DNA of 64,000 nucleotides from Myxocyprinus asiaticus. Taxonomy: Eukaryota > Chordata > Actinopteri > Cypriniformes > Catostomidae. Position 1 is the stretch's first letter, and every line of letters begins with the position of its first letter. The position numbers and the translations under genes are program-made. Location of the stretch: contig NC_059346.1 of the NCBI RefSeq assembly GCF_019703515.2, positions 13,372,501 to 13,436,500 on the forward strand. Reading direction: 5' to 3'. This document shows positions 1 to 11,014 of the stretch, piece by piece. The notes beneath the pieces are model-generated. The model did not search any database. It saw only the letters and a program-made list of their open reading frames with translations, and was not told where the DNA came from.

Positions 1-111
1 CGGATTTTAAGACTTCTTGTAATTTAAGATATTAAAGACTTTTTATGGCCTTTAATTTTAAAAAGTAAATTTAAGACTTTAAGACATTTTTAAGGATCCG
101 TGGGTACCCTG
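1..111 (-). mobile_element. hAT-like element, terminal fragment
   Basis: A run dominated by TTAAGACTTT-type motifs ends at GGATCCGTGGGTACCCTG (94-111). Read on the minus strand this begins CAGGGTACCCACGGATCC and then repeats AAGTCTTAAA. Teleost hAT-type elements commonly begin with CAGGGT and have this AAGTCTTAAA-rich subterminal region. The other end lies outside the window, so no target duplication can be checked. The class is inferred from family resemblance only. Confidence 0.5.
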
Positions 112-763
112 CCATCCTTATGACACCCCCAAAATGAGTTCAGTTACATTCGCCCAATCTGCCACTTGACGGATATGCTGCTATCTGACCCCTTCCTCCT
201 TCGAAAGGAATGTTTTAGAAGCAGTAAATGAATCAATAAAGCAACAGACAATACTTTATTACAGAGATGGCATACGTCTACAGGGAGAGGGAAAAAAGAG
301 TGAGGGGAGGAGGCTAGTTAGAAAATGAGAGATAAATAATGTTATGGAGAACGAGAACATGGCAGAAAAGAATCCGTCACAGAGCCTCTCTTTCTCTTCT
401 GAAAGTGCAATGTATTTTTTCTCTGAATTTAACCAGCGTTTGTCATTATTCACTCAATACAAATCAGTCAGACAGTGATCTTTGAAAAAACACATATAAT
501 CTGAACAATGAGCCACAGAGACACACAAACCACACTCACAGGCTCACACAATTATACGGAAGCACAAATATGCTACACAGGACAGAGGCGTTAAGAGGAT
601 TAGTTATGTAGAAATGAGAAGTGGAGGGGACAGGAAAGTTATTCTGTATTCAAGGAAAGTGGTTAAGCATTATAAATGGCTGGATAATAACTTGGCCGAT
701 TAGAGCGGAGCAGGATACTGAGGGGAACAGGAGAGATGCATTTTGGAATTTCTGAATTTCTTT
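112..763. other. no gene recognised
   Basis: AT-rich non-coding sequence. Reading frames here are short and low in complexity. I see no repeat family, RNA gene or splice-like structure I can name. Confidence 0.6.
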
Positions 764-942
764 TAAAGGAATAGATCACCCAAAAATGAAAATTCTGGCC
801 TTTACTCACAGTTGTGTTATTGTTGTTTTTTTCCGTTGAACACAAAAGGAGATGTTTTGTAGCTTTTGTAGTCTGTTCCTCACATAAAGCTATTTTATGG
901 CTTCAGAACACTTTGAAAATATCATCGTTTATAATGTATATA

Positions 943-1999
943 TGAGCCAAAACATTATGACCACCTGCCTAATATGCTGTTGGTCCTACGCGTGCCACTA
1001 AAACAGCACCGACCCGCAGAGGCATGGACTCTACAAGACCCCTGAAGGTGACCTGTGGTATCTGGAAACAAGACATTAGCAGCAGATCCTTAAATTCGTG
1101 TAAGTTACAAGGTGGATCGGGCTTGTTGGTCCAGCACATCCCACAGATTCAGAATCAGATTGAGATCTGGGGAATTTGGAGGCCAGGGCAACACCTTGAA
1201 CTCTTCATCGTGTTCCTCAAACCATTCCCGGACAATGGGTACAGTGTGGCAGGGCGCATTATCCTGCTGAAAGAGGCTACTGCCAATAGGGAATACCATT
1301 GCCATGAATAGGTGTACAACTTTTTAGGTAGGTGGCATGTGTCAAATTGGCATCCACATGAATGGCTGGACCCAGGGTTTGCCAGAAAAACATTGCCTAA
1401 AGCATTACACTCCCTCCACCGGTTTGTCGTCTTCACACAGTGCATCGTGGTGCCATCACTTCCATAGGTAAACAGTGCACACATACACAGCCGTCCACGT
1501 GATGTAAAAGAAAATGAGACTCATTGGACCAGGCGACTTTCTTCCACTGCTCCAAGGTCCAGTTCCAACACTCGCGTGCCCATTGTAGGCACTTTCAAAG
1601 GTGGACAGTGGTCATCATGGGTACTCTGACCGGTCTGCGGCTACGCAGCAGGATGCGATGCAATGTGTGTTGTGTGACACATTCCTCCTGTAACCATCAT
1701 TAAAATTTTCAGTGACTTGTGCCACAGTAGACCTTCTGTCGGATCGGACAAGAACGGAAAGCCTTTGTTGCCCTCACGCATCAATAAAAATTGGGGGCCC
1801 AACACCCTGTCTCTGGTTTGTGGTTTATCCCTCCTCGGACCACTGTCGCTCAGGTCTTTACTCCTGCCTGCATTCAACACTTTGACTACAAGAACTGATT
1901 GTTCGCTTACCATCTAATCTACCCAGACCTTGACATGTGGCCTTGTTAGGAGATGATCTGTCATCATCATAATGTCATTGGTCATAATGTTTTGACTCA
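943..1999 (-). mobile_element. Tc1/mariner element, degraded, minus strand
   Basis: Terminal inverted repeats of about 21 bp: TGAGCCAAAACATTATGACCA at the left (943-963) and its near complement at 1979-1999, one mismatch. The left end is preceded by TA, the Tc1/mariner target; the right-hand TA has been lost. Length 1,057 bp. It carries one transposase remnant on the minus strand. It sits inside the MITE that begins at 764, and a hAT element has landed 15 bp beyond its right end. Confidence 0.88.
969..1913 (-). pseudogene. Tc1-type transposase pseudogene, two catalytic acids lost
   Basis: Remnant of a DDE transposase, the nuclear enzyme that excises and reinserts the element at TA. Minus-strand frames show a C terminus ending VGAVLVARVGPTAY with stop at 969-971, and the blocks LFQQDNAPCH and PPNSPDLN. 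The first catalytic site reads W-S-N-E-S (codon 1523-1525), Asp changed to Asn. The third reads N-L-I-L-N-L-W-D, so the expected Glu is Leu (codon 1150-1152). Only the middle Asp of QQD survives. There are 36 residues between the second and third catalytic positions, against 34 in classical Tc1; members of the animal DD36E group have that spacing. Frames are broken several times, so no functional protein is possible. Confidence 0.85.
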
Positions 2000-2014
2000 T
2001 TGGTTTATATATAC

Positions 2015-3100
2015 TAGGGATGCTCCGATCAGGATTTTTTTACAGCCGATACCAATCACCGATCTTCTTGTCACCTGATCGGCCAATACTGATCACGATC
2101 ATTTCACCTTTAATCAGGATCTCTGTCATAACTGGCTATATGCAAGCTTTCTGCTCACTTTCACTAGTAATTGAATTTTCCTCTTCCCAGTAATTTCACT
2201 TTGCCTAGTTTTTGCTGACAAAAAGTTTAAAAAGTAAAAAAAAAAAAAAAAGACTTTAAATCAAGGATAGGCTTACAAAATATTCTCTATATTAAGATAA
2301 AAAAACTAAAAGAAGCTTAGTCTCAAACTGAAGACAAACTGATGATTTTTGTTATTGATTCGTTGTCATTAATTCATATAATCATTAATATTCTAAATAT
2401 AATATTCTTAATATATTTTGCATTATATTTAATACATTATATTGTTCTTAATATTGTATAAATAATTATTATAATTATAAATTCCTTCTCTGCCTTTTCA
2501 TTTAGTTGGATGATTGTATTAATAGTTTTCTTTCACTTGTTGCTGCTTGAACTTTAATGAGGGGAACACGCGCTCTCTCATGAGGGCAAGAGATGAAAGG
2601 AAAGCGGAGAAAGAGCACGTTTCTGGACTGTTTCTGGGTGCTACTATTGTTAATGCCATTTAATCAGGAGATATTTAATAAAGATGTTTGAATTACACCA
2701 CATATTGTAACTCACGTTAATACTGAGATGCTTATGCCCAGCGGAGACTGAGAAGCTGCAGCCATGAACGATAATAAGGACCTTCTCACAGCTCACGCTG
2801 TTTTCCCTTTGCCTTGTCGCGTGTGAAACGCCACATTAACAGTACAGTAGATGCATATTCACCATACCTCTCACACTGCATCATTCTTAATGGCTGAATC
2901 AAGTTTGTTGTCTTACAACATTATGGCAGTATTCCCTACACTCCGTGATGCCATGACTGCTGCTGAAGTCTTAAAGGAGCGTCTTTTGCGACATGAGTGA
3001 TCGGTTAATATGAGTTGCCAAATTACTGATCACTGATAGAGTCCTAGCATGTGAATATCGCCCGATACCGATCTGTGGCCAATCGATCGGAGCATCCCTA
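2015..3100. mobile_element. non-autonomous hAT element with perfect TIRs and TSD
   Basis: The 16-bp terminal repeats are perfect: TAGGGATGCTCCGATC (2015-2030) and its complement at 3085-3100. The 8-bp target duplication ATATATAC is also perfect (2007-2014 and 3101-3108). Length 1,086 bp. Subterminal regions carry GATCGG/CCGATA motifs on both sides. No reading frame resembles a transposase, so it needs enzyme from elsewhere. TIR and TSD length fit the hAT superfamily. The perfect TSD suggests it is younger than the MITE and Tc1 sequence around it. Confidence 0.92.
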
Positions 3101-3239
3101 ATATATACATTATATAGGTACTTTTATTTATAGATTTTTTTTTGTCCTTTTTGGAGCTTGACAGACCACGGTCACTATTGAAAAGAGCAGCATCAACATT
3201 CTTTTAAAATATCCCCTTTTGTGTTTCACAAATGTAAGC

Positions 3240-4573
3240 CAGCCATATGGACTTCTTACACACTGTCATTGATTACATGAATTTAAAATATTTCAATTAA
3301 AATGATATTTTTCTAAAATAATATTACCTCTGACTACATCCAAATATTAAAAATATTAAATATACTATACTAAATATTTAGTATTAATATGACACTAGAT
3401 TAATATAGATTAATATATAGATTAATATAGCTCCACCATTAAACCTATGTTAACTTAAATTTTCTCTCGCACAGTAAGTGCAGATCATTCTCACACTTCA
3501 AACGGACAATCGATCCCTTGCACATCTCTCTTCCGCTCCTCGTTTCAGTTTTCGCAGTTTCAGACGAAAAAACAACACCTGTGGCTGCTAATGTGCAATC
3601 GTATTTTAGAGCTGGTATCAAGGCAATCGGCTTCTCATTTCCCAAATGTTGAAGTATAACATGTCTGGTATCAATGCAATTGGCTTCTCATTTCCCGAAT
3701 GTTGGAGTATATATTGTCATAGTAATATGCACAGTACTGCCAGGATAAGAAAGAATACTAAATTAAACCAATAACTCATGACATACAAATAAGTGTGGTC
3801 CCAGAGACAAAGGACCCCCTTTCCCACCTAAACTCAACACCAGGATTGGCTGAGACACCCCATGAGGAGTACCTGGAACAGATAGTTAGTTGAGTTTCGT
3901 CAGAAAGTCAAGGCTCGCCCTCCCGACTCTTTTACAGATCCTCAAGACCACAAATTCAGTGAGACCATCTAGCAATCAAGAAATAACTTTCTTAAATTTA
4001 GTCACATCGCTAAATTGATATATTAAGCTTAAGATACCTACTCTATTTTGTTAGAGTACGACTGAGTTAAGATTATCACCGAGTAGTGGTCTGTCATATT
4101 TCACCAATCTCCATAATCTCAAGGTTCTAACATTCCATTTATCTTGCTTAGTGTGGATGCTTTGTATATATGTGTGTGTGTATGAGTTTTATGTTAATGT
4201 AGTTTGTAGCATTTAGTCTGTGTTTTGTCTTAGTTTAATAAACCGCTCACAAATTAAGGTCCCTAAAATATTACGATCTTGGTACATGCTTTAAACAATA
4301 CTGTATTACAATAAGAAAAGTTATTTTCTATGGCCAGGAGAATAACATTTTATCAGAATTGACTGACGATTATACTGAACATTCAGTGGATGAAATCATT
4401 GGTTGATTGTTAATGCTAAATCTGCTACATCAGCTAATTCTTGCATCTGATATAAATATTTATAATTAATCATAATTAATTGTTAATATTTTCCCTTTGA
4501 GCTAGTTTTACTACAGCATCATCACATTTTTGAACTATGATGTATCATGCCACGATAAACCGTTGCACCCCTA
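3240..4573. mobile_element. truncated hAT-like element related to the one at 18657
   Basis: The right end (4537-4573) reads GATGTATCATGCCACGATAA then ACCGTTGCACCCCTA, a diverged form of the right end at 19628. The left interior (3240-3620) aligns with 18970-19420: both have a TTACACAC-TGTCA-TGATTACA block, CTCTCGCACAGT, CTTCAAACGGACA and ACAACACCTGTGGCTGCTA. The left terminal repeat is missing and no target duplication is visible. The stretch 3730-4300 has no counterpart in the other copy and is probably a further insertion. No transposase frame. Confidence 0.62.
3612..3717 (+). repeat. 53-bp tandem duplication
   Basis: The unit starting CTGGTATCAAGGCAATCGGC at 3612 is repeated with a few substitutions from 3665, giving a 53-bp period and two copies. 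The second hAT copy, near 19420, has no duplication here, so it arose after the two elements diverged. Confidence 0.8.
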
Positions 4574-5360
4574 GTAAATACGGTGAAATATGCTACTATT
4601 AACCACTGCCTAAAAAAAAAAAACATCTCTAGTATTTCTGAATTTTTGGGTGCATGTGTGTATGTTTTTGTATGTATTCTCACCCCCTCAGAAACTCTAA
4701 TGCAACTGAGCAATTATCTTTACTTAAAAAAAATGTGGCCTCATATGGGGAGAAAGCGCAGACATCAGGGCATCGGAGTTAAAACACAAACCCACAGTCA
4801 CGATTCACTCTCAACTCGCTCACTCTCATCCACAATTGAAGCGTACGAGAGAAGAGTGGGGTGGGGAGGCTCATTGTGCTGGGCTGTATTAATTAGCCAT
4901 CAATGATTGGTTCAGGGTTTGTGGTCGCCACAGACTCCTAAGAGACAGGAGTGTTTATCTTATTGTGGGTCAGAAGCCGAGAGAAGCTGAGTGGAAGACA
5001 CACCACTATACATCACTTGCCTGTTGTTTAACCTTTGTAAAGAAAGTTGTGTTTTAGAGTGCTGAGGAGAGGCAGAAGGGAAGGGACAGAGAAGTGCAGT
5101 CAGCCGTTTGTCACCCGTGACGGGTTCACTCAGGTAAACCTGTAATTCAGGATGTCGCTTGAGAGAGTTCCTCCGTAGGTGTCCACAAAGATAGAGCTAA
5201 GGTCTTTTAATTGTCATCTCATAGTATTTTCTGAGGTTGTCGCACAATTTCAACACATTCTTCAGATTTCCATTACATTTTGCCTGAAGACAATAAACTG
5301 TGAGAAATTATTATAATTAATTTGTAAGTATATTTAACAACAAAAAAGTTAACTAGATTT
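4574..5360. other. no gene recognised
   Basis: Non-coding sequence, partly moderate in GC (4740-5160). The longest open frame (107 codons from 4583) starts in a poly-A/T tract and shows no domain. I can assign no repeat family. Confidence 0.55.
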
Positions 5361-5737
5361 TAGGACTGCACAGTTAATAAAAAATAAAAATAATAATAAT
5401 TACATTAAGCCGCAATTAATTGTGAAAAGTGTCAATTACTGAATTCCTTTAAGGTATACTCCAGTCGTGTCTAAAATTCTTATTTACAATGTGTTTATTT
5501 TCTTTTCTTTTTTGCAACACTGAGCATTGTGAACATGCATGCAATGATAAATCAGTGTTTAGATTGGTTTAGGCTGAGAAAGAATCTGACTTTTTAGCCT
5601 AAATTAATAATAAAGATCTGCAGTTGCCCTAAACAAAATAATTTTTTAATGTAAACTCTATTAACTTAATAATTGAGATTACAATATCAAGAGAAATAAT
5701 CAACAATTATCATTTTTGTCAACATCGTGCAGCCCTG
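5361..5737. mobile_element. short hAT-like MITE
   Basis: Left end TAGGACTGCACAGTTAAT (5361-5378) pairs with right end CATCGTGCAGCCCT (5723-5736). The same terminal family, TAGRGCTGCAMGATTAAT, bounds the element at 30929-31637. The interior is AT-rich with no coding capacity. I could not find a matching 8-bp flank, so the exact ends are approximate. Confidence 0.55.
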
Positions 5738-5799
5738 TTTATATTTCTGATGATGGGGAGTTTTGAGTGGTTGATAGGGCATTGCTAATTGGTTGCTAG

Positions 5800-6706
5800 T
5801 AGGGATGTCATAAAAGATCAATATATCGATTATTGAACAGCACGTTGTTTTACTGATATATTTTTGAGGCATCAATCCATTAAAATTAGCCGACATTTAA
5901 CTTAGAAGTCCAATTTGCGTGCTTTCCAATACACTCAGTTGGCCTCTGACTAACAGTCTGGCATAATAGCATTGGGATACCACAACAGGGTGATATAACA
6001 TGTATCTCACACACTCACACACTCACACACTCAGGACGAGCTGAAGTGGTACAGGAGATGGTAGTCCAAAGTGATGAAAGTTTTGATACTTATTCAAGAA
6101 TGACCAGTGACGTTGATGAGTTTGCAGGTTAGTGAAACTATTGTAAATGTTGTAAACTAAATGATTAGAAATGGTGATGTTTATTATGCAATTTCTCTGT
6201 ATGTAGCCTTGAACAGGTCTTTCATTTAAGCTGTCTAACCACAAAACGACAAACTTGAACTAAAAATACATTGTATAGGCTATATGAAAGATACATGTTC
6301 ACAATAGATCATCCAGTGATGGTTAGAGTAAATAATGTTTGTCCTTTGATAATGATTTGGGTCGAATTTTATGGAAAACTATGCGAGTTGCATTCTGTGG
6401 TGCTGCAGAATGTTGACGCTGAGTGTTGGTGGTGTGTGTGCACATTTTGTAGAAAATAAATAATTGTTCCTAATTTTAGAATGCGCCATGTCATTCGCCA
6501 GACGTGTCCGATGTGCGACCCGCTTTAATTTACCCAGCTGCTCACACTTTATTAAAGTGGTGTTGAGAAATAAGTCTGAAGAGGCAAAGACTATTGTGCA
6601 ATGAGCAGCCTTGTTTATATCTGAAAAAAATCCAGATATGTATCGTTAATCACCGGGAAAATCTTCTCATTATCAATGCGTGAAAAAGGCATCGATCCCA
6701 AGCCTA
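5800..6706. mobile_element. possible hAT-like element
   Basis: TAGGGATG at 5800 is followed by ATCAATATATCGATTATTG, and the far end reads GGCATCGATCCCAAGCCTA (6688-6706), a loosely inverted arrangement. The flanks GTTGCTAG (5792-5799) and GTGTTTAG (6707-6714) match at 5 of 8. The terminal repeats are poor, so this is tentative. Internal frames show no domain. Confidence 0.33.
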
Positions 6707-9700
6707 GTGTTTAGGGTGGTTGCTTGCTGACCCAAGTCTCTATTCTGGCCTGCATATATGAATAAGGTCCCTCCTATAATGTAAGTCTACAGTGGGTATC
6801 CATTCAGTATAGGCTTTCTACCATCGCGATCACCGCGTGAATGGGTCATTAGCAGCTCTAACACACTAAGTGGTGCTATAACCACAGAATTTCAACAGGC
6901 CAGAGCTGAATGCTTCAGAGCTCTTTCTCCCAATGTAACGACCATTAAATTGGAGATGGTAAGGGAAAGTTAAGCTTGTTTTGCCAACAGCCATAAAAAA
7001 GCAAAAAAGAGGAGAAAGAAGAACAACAACAAACTTAAAAACACCACAACAATTATTTTCTGGGTAAACGTTGCAATGGAGACATATGATAAAAATTTTA
7101 CTGCAGCATCCAGTAACGTCCAAACATTGGAGAGTTATTTGTTTGCATTTATTCATACAAATTTCATTAGAGAAAATAATAATTTGTGAGTATTTTTATA
7201 CATTTGCACAGATGTTATGAGCGAGCATCATTAGACCGCAAATTCAAACAATTGTGACTTCCAAAAACTGTTAAGACTATAAACCTGTGCTTCCTTATAA
7301 TGTGCCGATAGGCTAGACCATATTTTCTATTTTTAAACAGGATTATCAAATATGAATTAATTAATTTATATGTATATCATCGTGTCATATTATGTTTTAT
7401 TCTAATGGCAATAAAAACTAAAGAAAAAGTGAACAGGATCATTATTTATGGGAGCAGAATACTAATCAAATAAAATATTATAAAATATTTGAAAAAGAAT
7501 CGCAATTTTCCATCACATGTATTAGGGAGGAAGTTAGTACTGTGACCACATTATTTGTATAATACACGCTTGAGTTTTATGCTACACATGTGATAACCAG
7601 AAACGCTATGCAGTTCAAACCTGTAGGTTAAGAGCTTTGTTATTCGTTATCTGTCAAAGTATTTTATTAGTAGTTAATATTTGCTATTAACCAATGTTGC
7701 CCCAAAGCTTGATGATATTGAGTATTTTTCAGTGATTATTTGCTTTCAGATGTAACACCAATAGTCTATTGGCAACATAGAAATACATAACAAAGTGCGT
7801 TGTAAGTGTCGGTCCAATGGCATGGAAAGTAACATCGGTGTGCCAGTGTCTGGACGTGGTCATGGTGATACTATGGTTATTTTAAGACATCAGGACAGAT
7901 CTGTGTTCCAATCGGCTTAGTGCATTATTTGGGATATTATAACCCTTTTAACACTTTTTTAGAAACTTTAAGCTTCAGCGATTCACACCTTAACTCGACA
8001 GGGGGAGAAGGTTTTTAAATCTTTTGTTTATGCTGAAAAAGGTGCAGTGGGGACTCACATGTTGCCTGACAAGAACATGATCGATTACATTACATACATT
8101 GAAAAAAATATATTAACACTAATAACAAACAAATTCAGTAGGGCTTTATTAATTATGACAGTTGGTTGTTCATTCAATTACTGATTAATTTTATAATGAC
8201 GCAAGTCGCATAATATTTGGGAGCAGCGTTTCGACAAGAAAAAGATGCTCACATTTCATACAATGTCATAATCTGACAAGAACATCATATTGTGAACGTG
8301 AAGCACAAGTTAACATGGCGTTAACGTTGCTTGGTAATGTGCACCATTTCACATTGAATAAAGAAACCTCATTTGAACTCAATGTCTCGGTTCGCTCGGC
8401 TGCAGCGTGTGCAATACAATGTGAAAAAAAGCGATAATGTTCCACACTATTGTAAACTACACTCACGTTATTGTAGGCTACTGTATAATGTAATTAAGTT
8501 GAATAATAAACGTTATGATGTAATTATGAACGCTGCCGCCCTATGCAACCGTATCACAATGATTTTACCTTTAAAACACATTCGTGGCGACAAATACAAG
8601 TTAAATGCCATGTATGAAATATATACAATATAATATATGAACAAATGACCAACAATGATCCTACAGGACACAGAGTCAGTAGCAGCAACAGCACAAAATG
8701 TCTTTTTGTGAATCTGCTGGATGTAGTTTACTTTATACATGTATCCAAATAGACAATAAGATAAGTAAAGCTGGTCTCGAATCCACGATTTGCAGGAAAA
8801 CACAGTATCAACTGACATGAGCGCACAGCCCCTGAGATATCAGTCCACATGTGACTTTCAAAGAACTTCAGTTTTTAACTGAACTTTAAAGAATATTATT
8901 TAAAAACAACAAAATAAGCACACACACATATATACACGCAGTATACTGTATAAATATGAGTGGGTCTAACACTTTTAGTCTAACACTGTCGACTAGCCGG
9001 GTCACTTATAACACGGGTTAACGGCAATAATTAAATTAATTGTTGTTGTTTTAATCATAATAACACTCACTTTCGTCACACTACTAAACGATGGTGACAA
9101 AAGTGTCCCTTTGTGCCTCCTGGCGGCGATTTTGCGAATGTGTCTCACGTGTGAGAATTTAAAATTTTCAGGTGGCGGTACTCTCCACGGTAGTAAGGCT
9201 CAATCTAGTTGTTTACCCACTGTATGTCTAAAGGGGCGGTAACACTACGCTTCATGCTCCACTCACTCCCATTCAAATGCATCTGAATGCGGAAGACCAG
9301 AAACGCAAGCTCATGGGAAGAAATTTCGCACTATGCTGTGGAGAAAAGTTAAAGTTTGGTGAACTCTGAACTGCGAATCCAGATGATGAGAAGACGTGTG
9401 ACCAATATAAGGTCGAAACCTCACACAATGGCCTCTTGGTTCAATTTATTTCAATTAAGGATACATAACTTAAAGTTGTGTGTTTTTATTGCAGAAAAGT
9501 GCACAGACCGTATATTCCAAAATTTTGATTATAATAGTACTAGTTCTTTTTTATTTATTATTTATTTAAAAAAACAAAAGGCCTCATGCACAACATCATA
9601 CCCTGGTCCCTTGCGATGTCCTAGTCCTAGTGTGATCAGGGCTTAAGCCTAATGTAACTCAGATCACTCGAAAAGTAATAGTAATAATTTCAACAACATG

Positions 9701-10755
9701 GCACAGACAAATACTGTATGTGAGTGTATGACTATAAGCATATGTGGTCCTCTTTCATAAGGCGGGGAGTTCAAATCGTCTTTGTCTTGGATGATGCTCA
9801 AGTTCAGGAACAATGGCTTTGTGGAAGTTTGGTGTGCTAAATATAGAGCCAGACACTGACCTAATTGCAATTTTACCATGCACCAAGCAGGTAAGAGAGT
9901 CAGCATTCAAAAAGTGTGTGTGTGGCAGAGAGAAAGAGAAAGACTAGAGAAAGAACAATGTCATATCCTTGTTACTGACCGCTGGCACCCAGCCAAGACT
10001 AAAGCTATCATGGGACAAAGAAAGAAAGGGGTACAAAAAAGTGAGAGGGAGCGTGAGAGGGAGGCAGGAGAGTATGGCAGCAGATCCGTGGTTGCTGTGG
10101 CGTTCCAGTAAGTAGCAGACAGTAGCCACTGTGACAGACAGGTGGAGCACAGCGGTCTTGACGCTAAACTGCATAGAGGTCCGTTGAGCTACACTGCCTT
10201 ATCCACACTACACAATAGCAAACAAGTGTGTAGCATGTGTGTGTGTGTGCACGCCCTTGCCAACAGAGGCAAGAGAGTCTTCACATGTTATAGAGCCCAA
10301 AAGAGACAGAAATGTCACGTTACCGTTCTTTTTTTCTTCCTTTCTCTCACCTCCACTCTCTCTCTAGAACACAATGCCTCTTTTGACACGTCATATCCCC
10401 ACTGAGACTTTCTGTGGTTTTTAGGTCATAGTGAATTTGAATGCAGCCTCATAAAGCATATTCAGTCAACAATAACCCTACTGACTGCTCAAGAAAGTTC
10501 ATATGCTGGGCTCATTCTATAAGCAACAACATGAAATATTAAAATAAAATCAACCTCACCAACTGTCAAGAGACAGCGCATGTAAATTCAGACTGGTGTG
10601 ATGACGAACAATATATATTTTTAAAAGACAATGGCTGTATATTTGCTGAGGAGAGGCGGATCAGTGAACAATTTGTTGAGGGTCATGCACCTACTGTATA
10701 TAAGAAACACAAATACTTTTCAACAACTTACTAGTTCTGTACACAAGAGCAAGTC
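6707..10755. other. 4 kb without recognised genes
   Basis: Mixed AT-rich non-coding DNA. The part 9040-9330 is richer in CpG (for example around TCCTGGCGGCGATTTTGCG) but has no convincing exon. A strong donor-like CAG/GTAAGAG lies at 9890, but all three frames upstream are closed by stops. No repeat family assigned. Confidence 0.5.
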
Positions 10756-10826
10756 TAGGCAGTCCAATGGTATAGTTTTTGATTTGCTCGCAAAGGGACC
10801 TGGGTTCAAATCCCAACCTAATATAT
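10756..10826 (+). repeat. tRNA-like head, possibly a SINE or tRNA relic
   Basis: About 70 bases with GTCCAATGGTATAG near the start and GGGTTCAAATCCCA (B-box form) near the end, at tRNA-like spacing. The A box is poor and I cannot fold an acceptor stem, so I do not call a tRNA gene. Confidence 0.3.
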
Positions 10827-10849
10827 AATTTCTTTTAAAAATAAAACTT

Positions 10850-10995
10850 TATTTTAGGCCTTTTTGACACTTTATTGACAGTAAAAAGGGGAATAGAAAC
10901 TAGAGTACAAGTGGGAATAGGATCAGGACACGATGCAGGCCAGATCCAAACCTGTGTCCCATATGAGCACCATGGCTCAACTGTGACCGTTATTT
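10850..10995 (-). mobile_element. SINE fragment, minus strand
   Basis: On the minus strand it runs GTGCTCATATGGGACACAGG, TTTGGATCTGGCCTGCATCG and TGTCCTGATCC, then ends with CAATAAAGTGTCAAAAAGGCC. The B-box-like GGTTTGGATCTGG and the AATAAAG-rich tail fit a tRNA-derived SINE. The copy at 37060-37205 looks like the same or a related family in the same orientation. Confidence 0.5.
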
Positions 10996-11014
10996 CGCCA
11001 AGCAGGTTGTGTTT

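Larger units (their letters stand above)
764..3237 (+). mobile_element. cyprinid-type MITE, split by two later insertions
   Basis: The left part (764-940) opens TAAAGGAATAGATCACCC and continues AAAAATGAAAATTCTG and GAACACAAAAGGAGATGTTTT. The matching remainder resumes at about 3109 with GTACTTTTATTTATAG, TTTTTGGAGCTTGACAGACC and CCTTTTGTGTTTCACA (to ~3237). This is the very common short inverted-repeat element of cyprinids (I think Angel-like, but the name is from memory). Everything between 941 and 3108 is inserted DNA. The right terminal repeat is not preserved. Confidence 0.7.

Noticed and set aside
3795..4287. Possible solo LTR (starts TGTGGTCCC, has AATAAA, ends GGTACA)
   Set aside because: No 5-bp duplication at the ends, no primer-binding site or polypurine tract nearby, and the start and end were chosen by eye.
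4583..4906. 107-codon plus-strand frame
   Set aside because: Starts next to a poly-A tract, has no domain, and composition follows local AC-rich DNA.
6010..6034. CRISPR-like short repeats (CACACTCA units)
   Set aside because: A simple microsatellite without spacers, in a vertebrate genome.
8110..8300. GTAGGGCTTTATTAATTATG resembling a hAT left terminus
   Set aside because: No matching inverted end or target duplication found within several kb.
9763..9890. Possible exon before a strong CAG/GTAAGAG donor
   Set aside because: All three frames of the putative exon contain stops, so a coding exon is unlikely.
10756..10826. Functional tRNA gene
   Set aside because: Only the B box is good; no acceptor stem or terminator could be folded. 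Kept only as a low-confidence tRNA-like relic.
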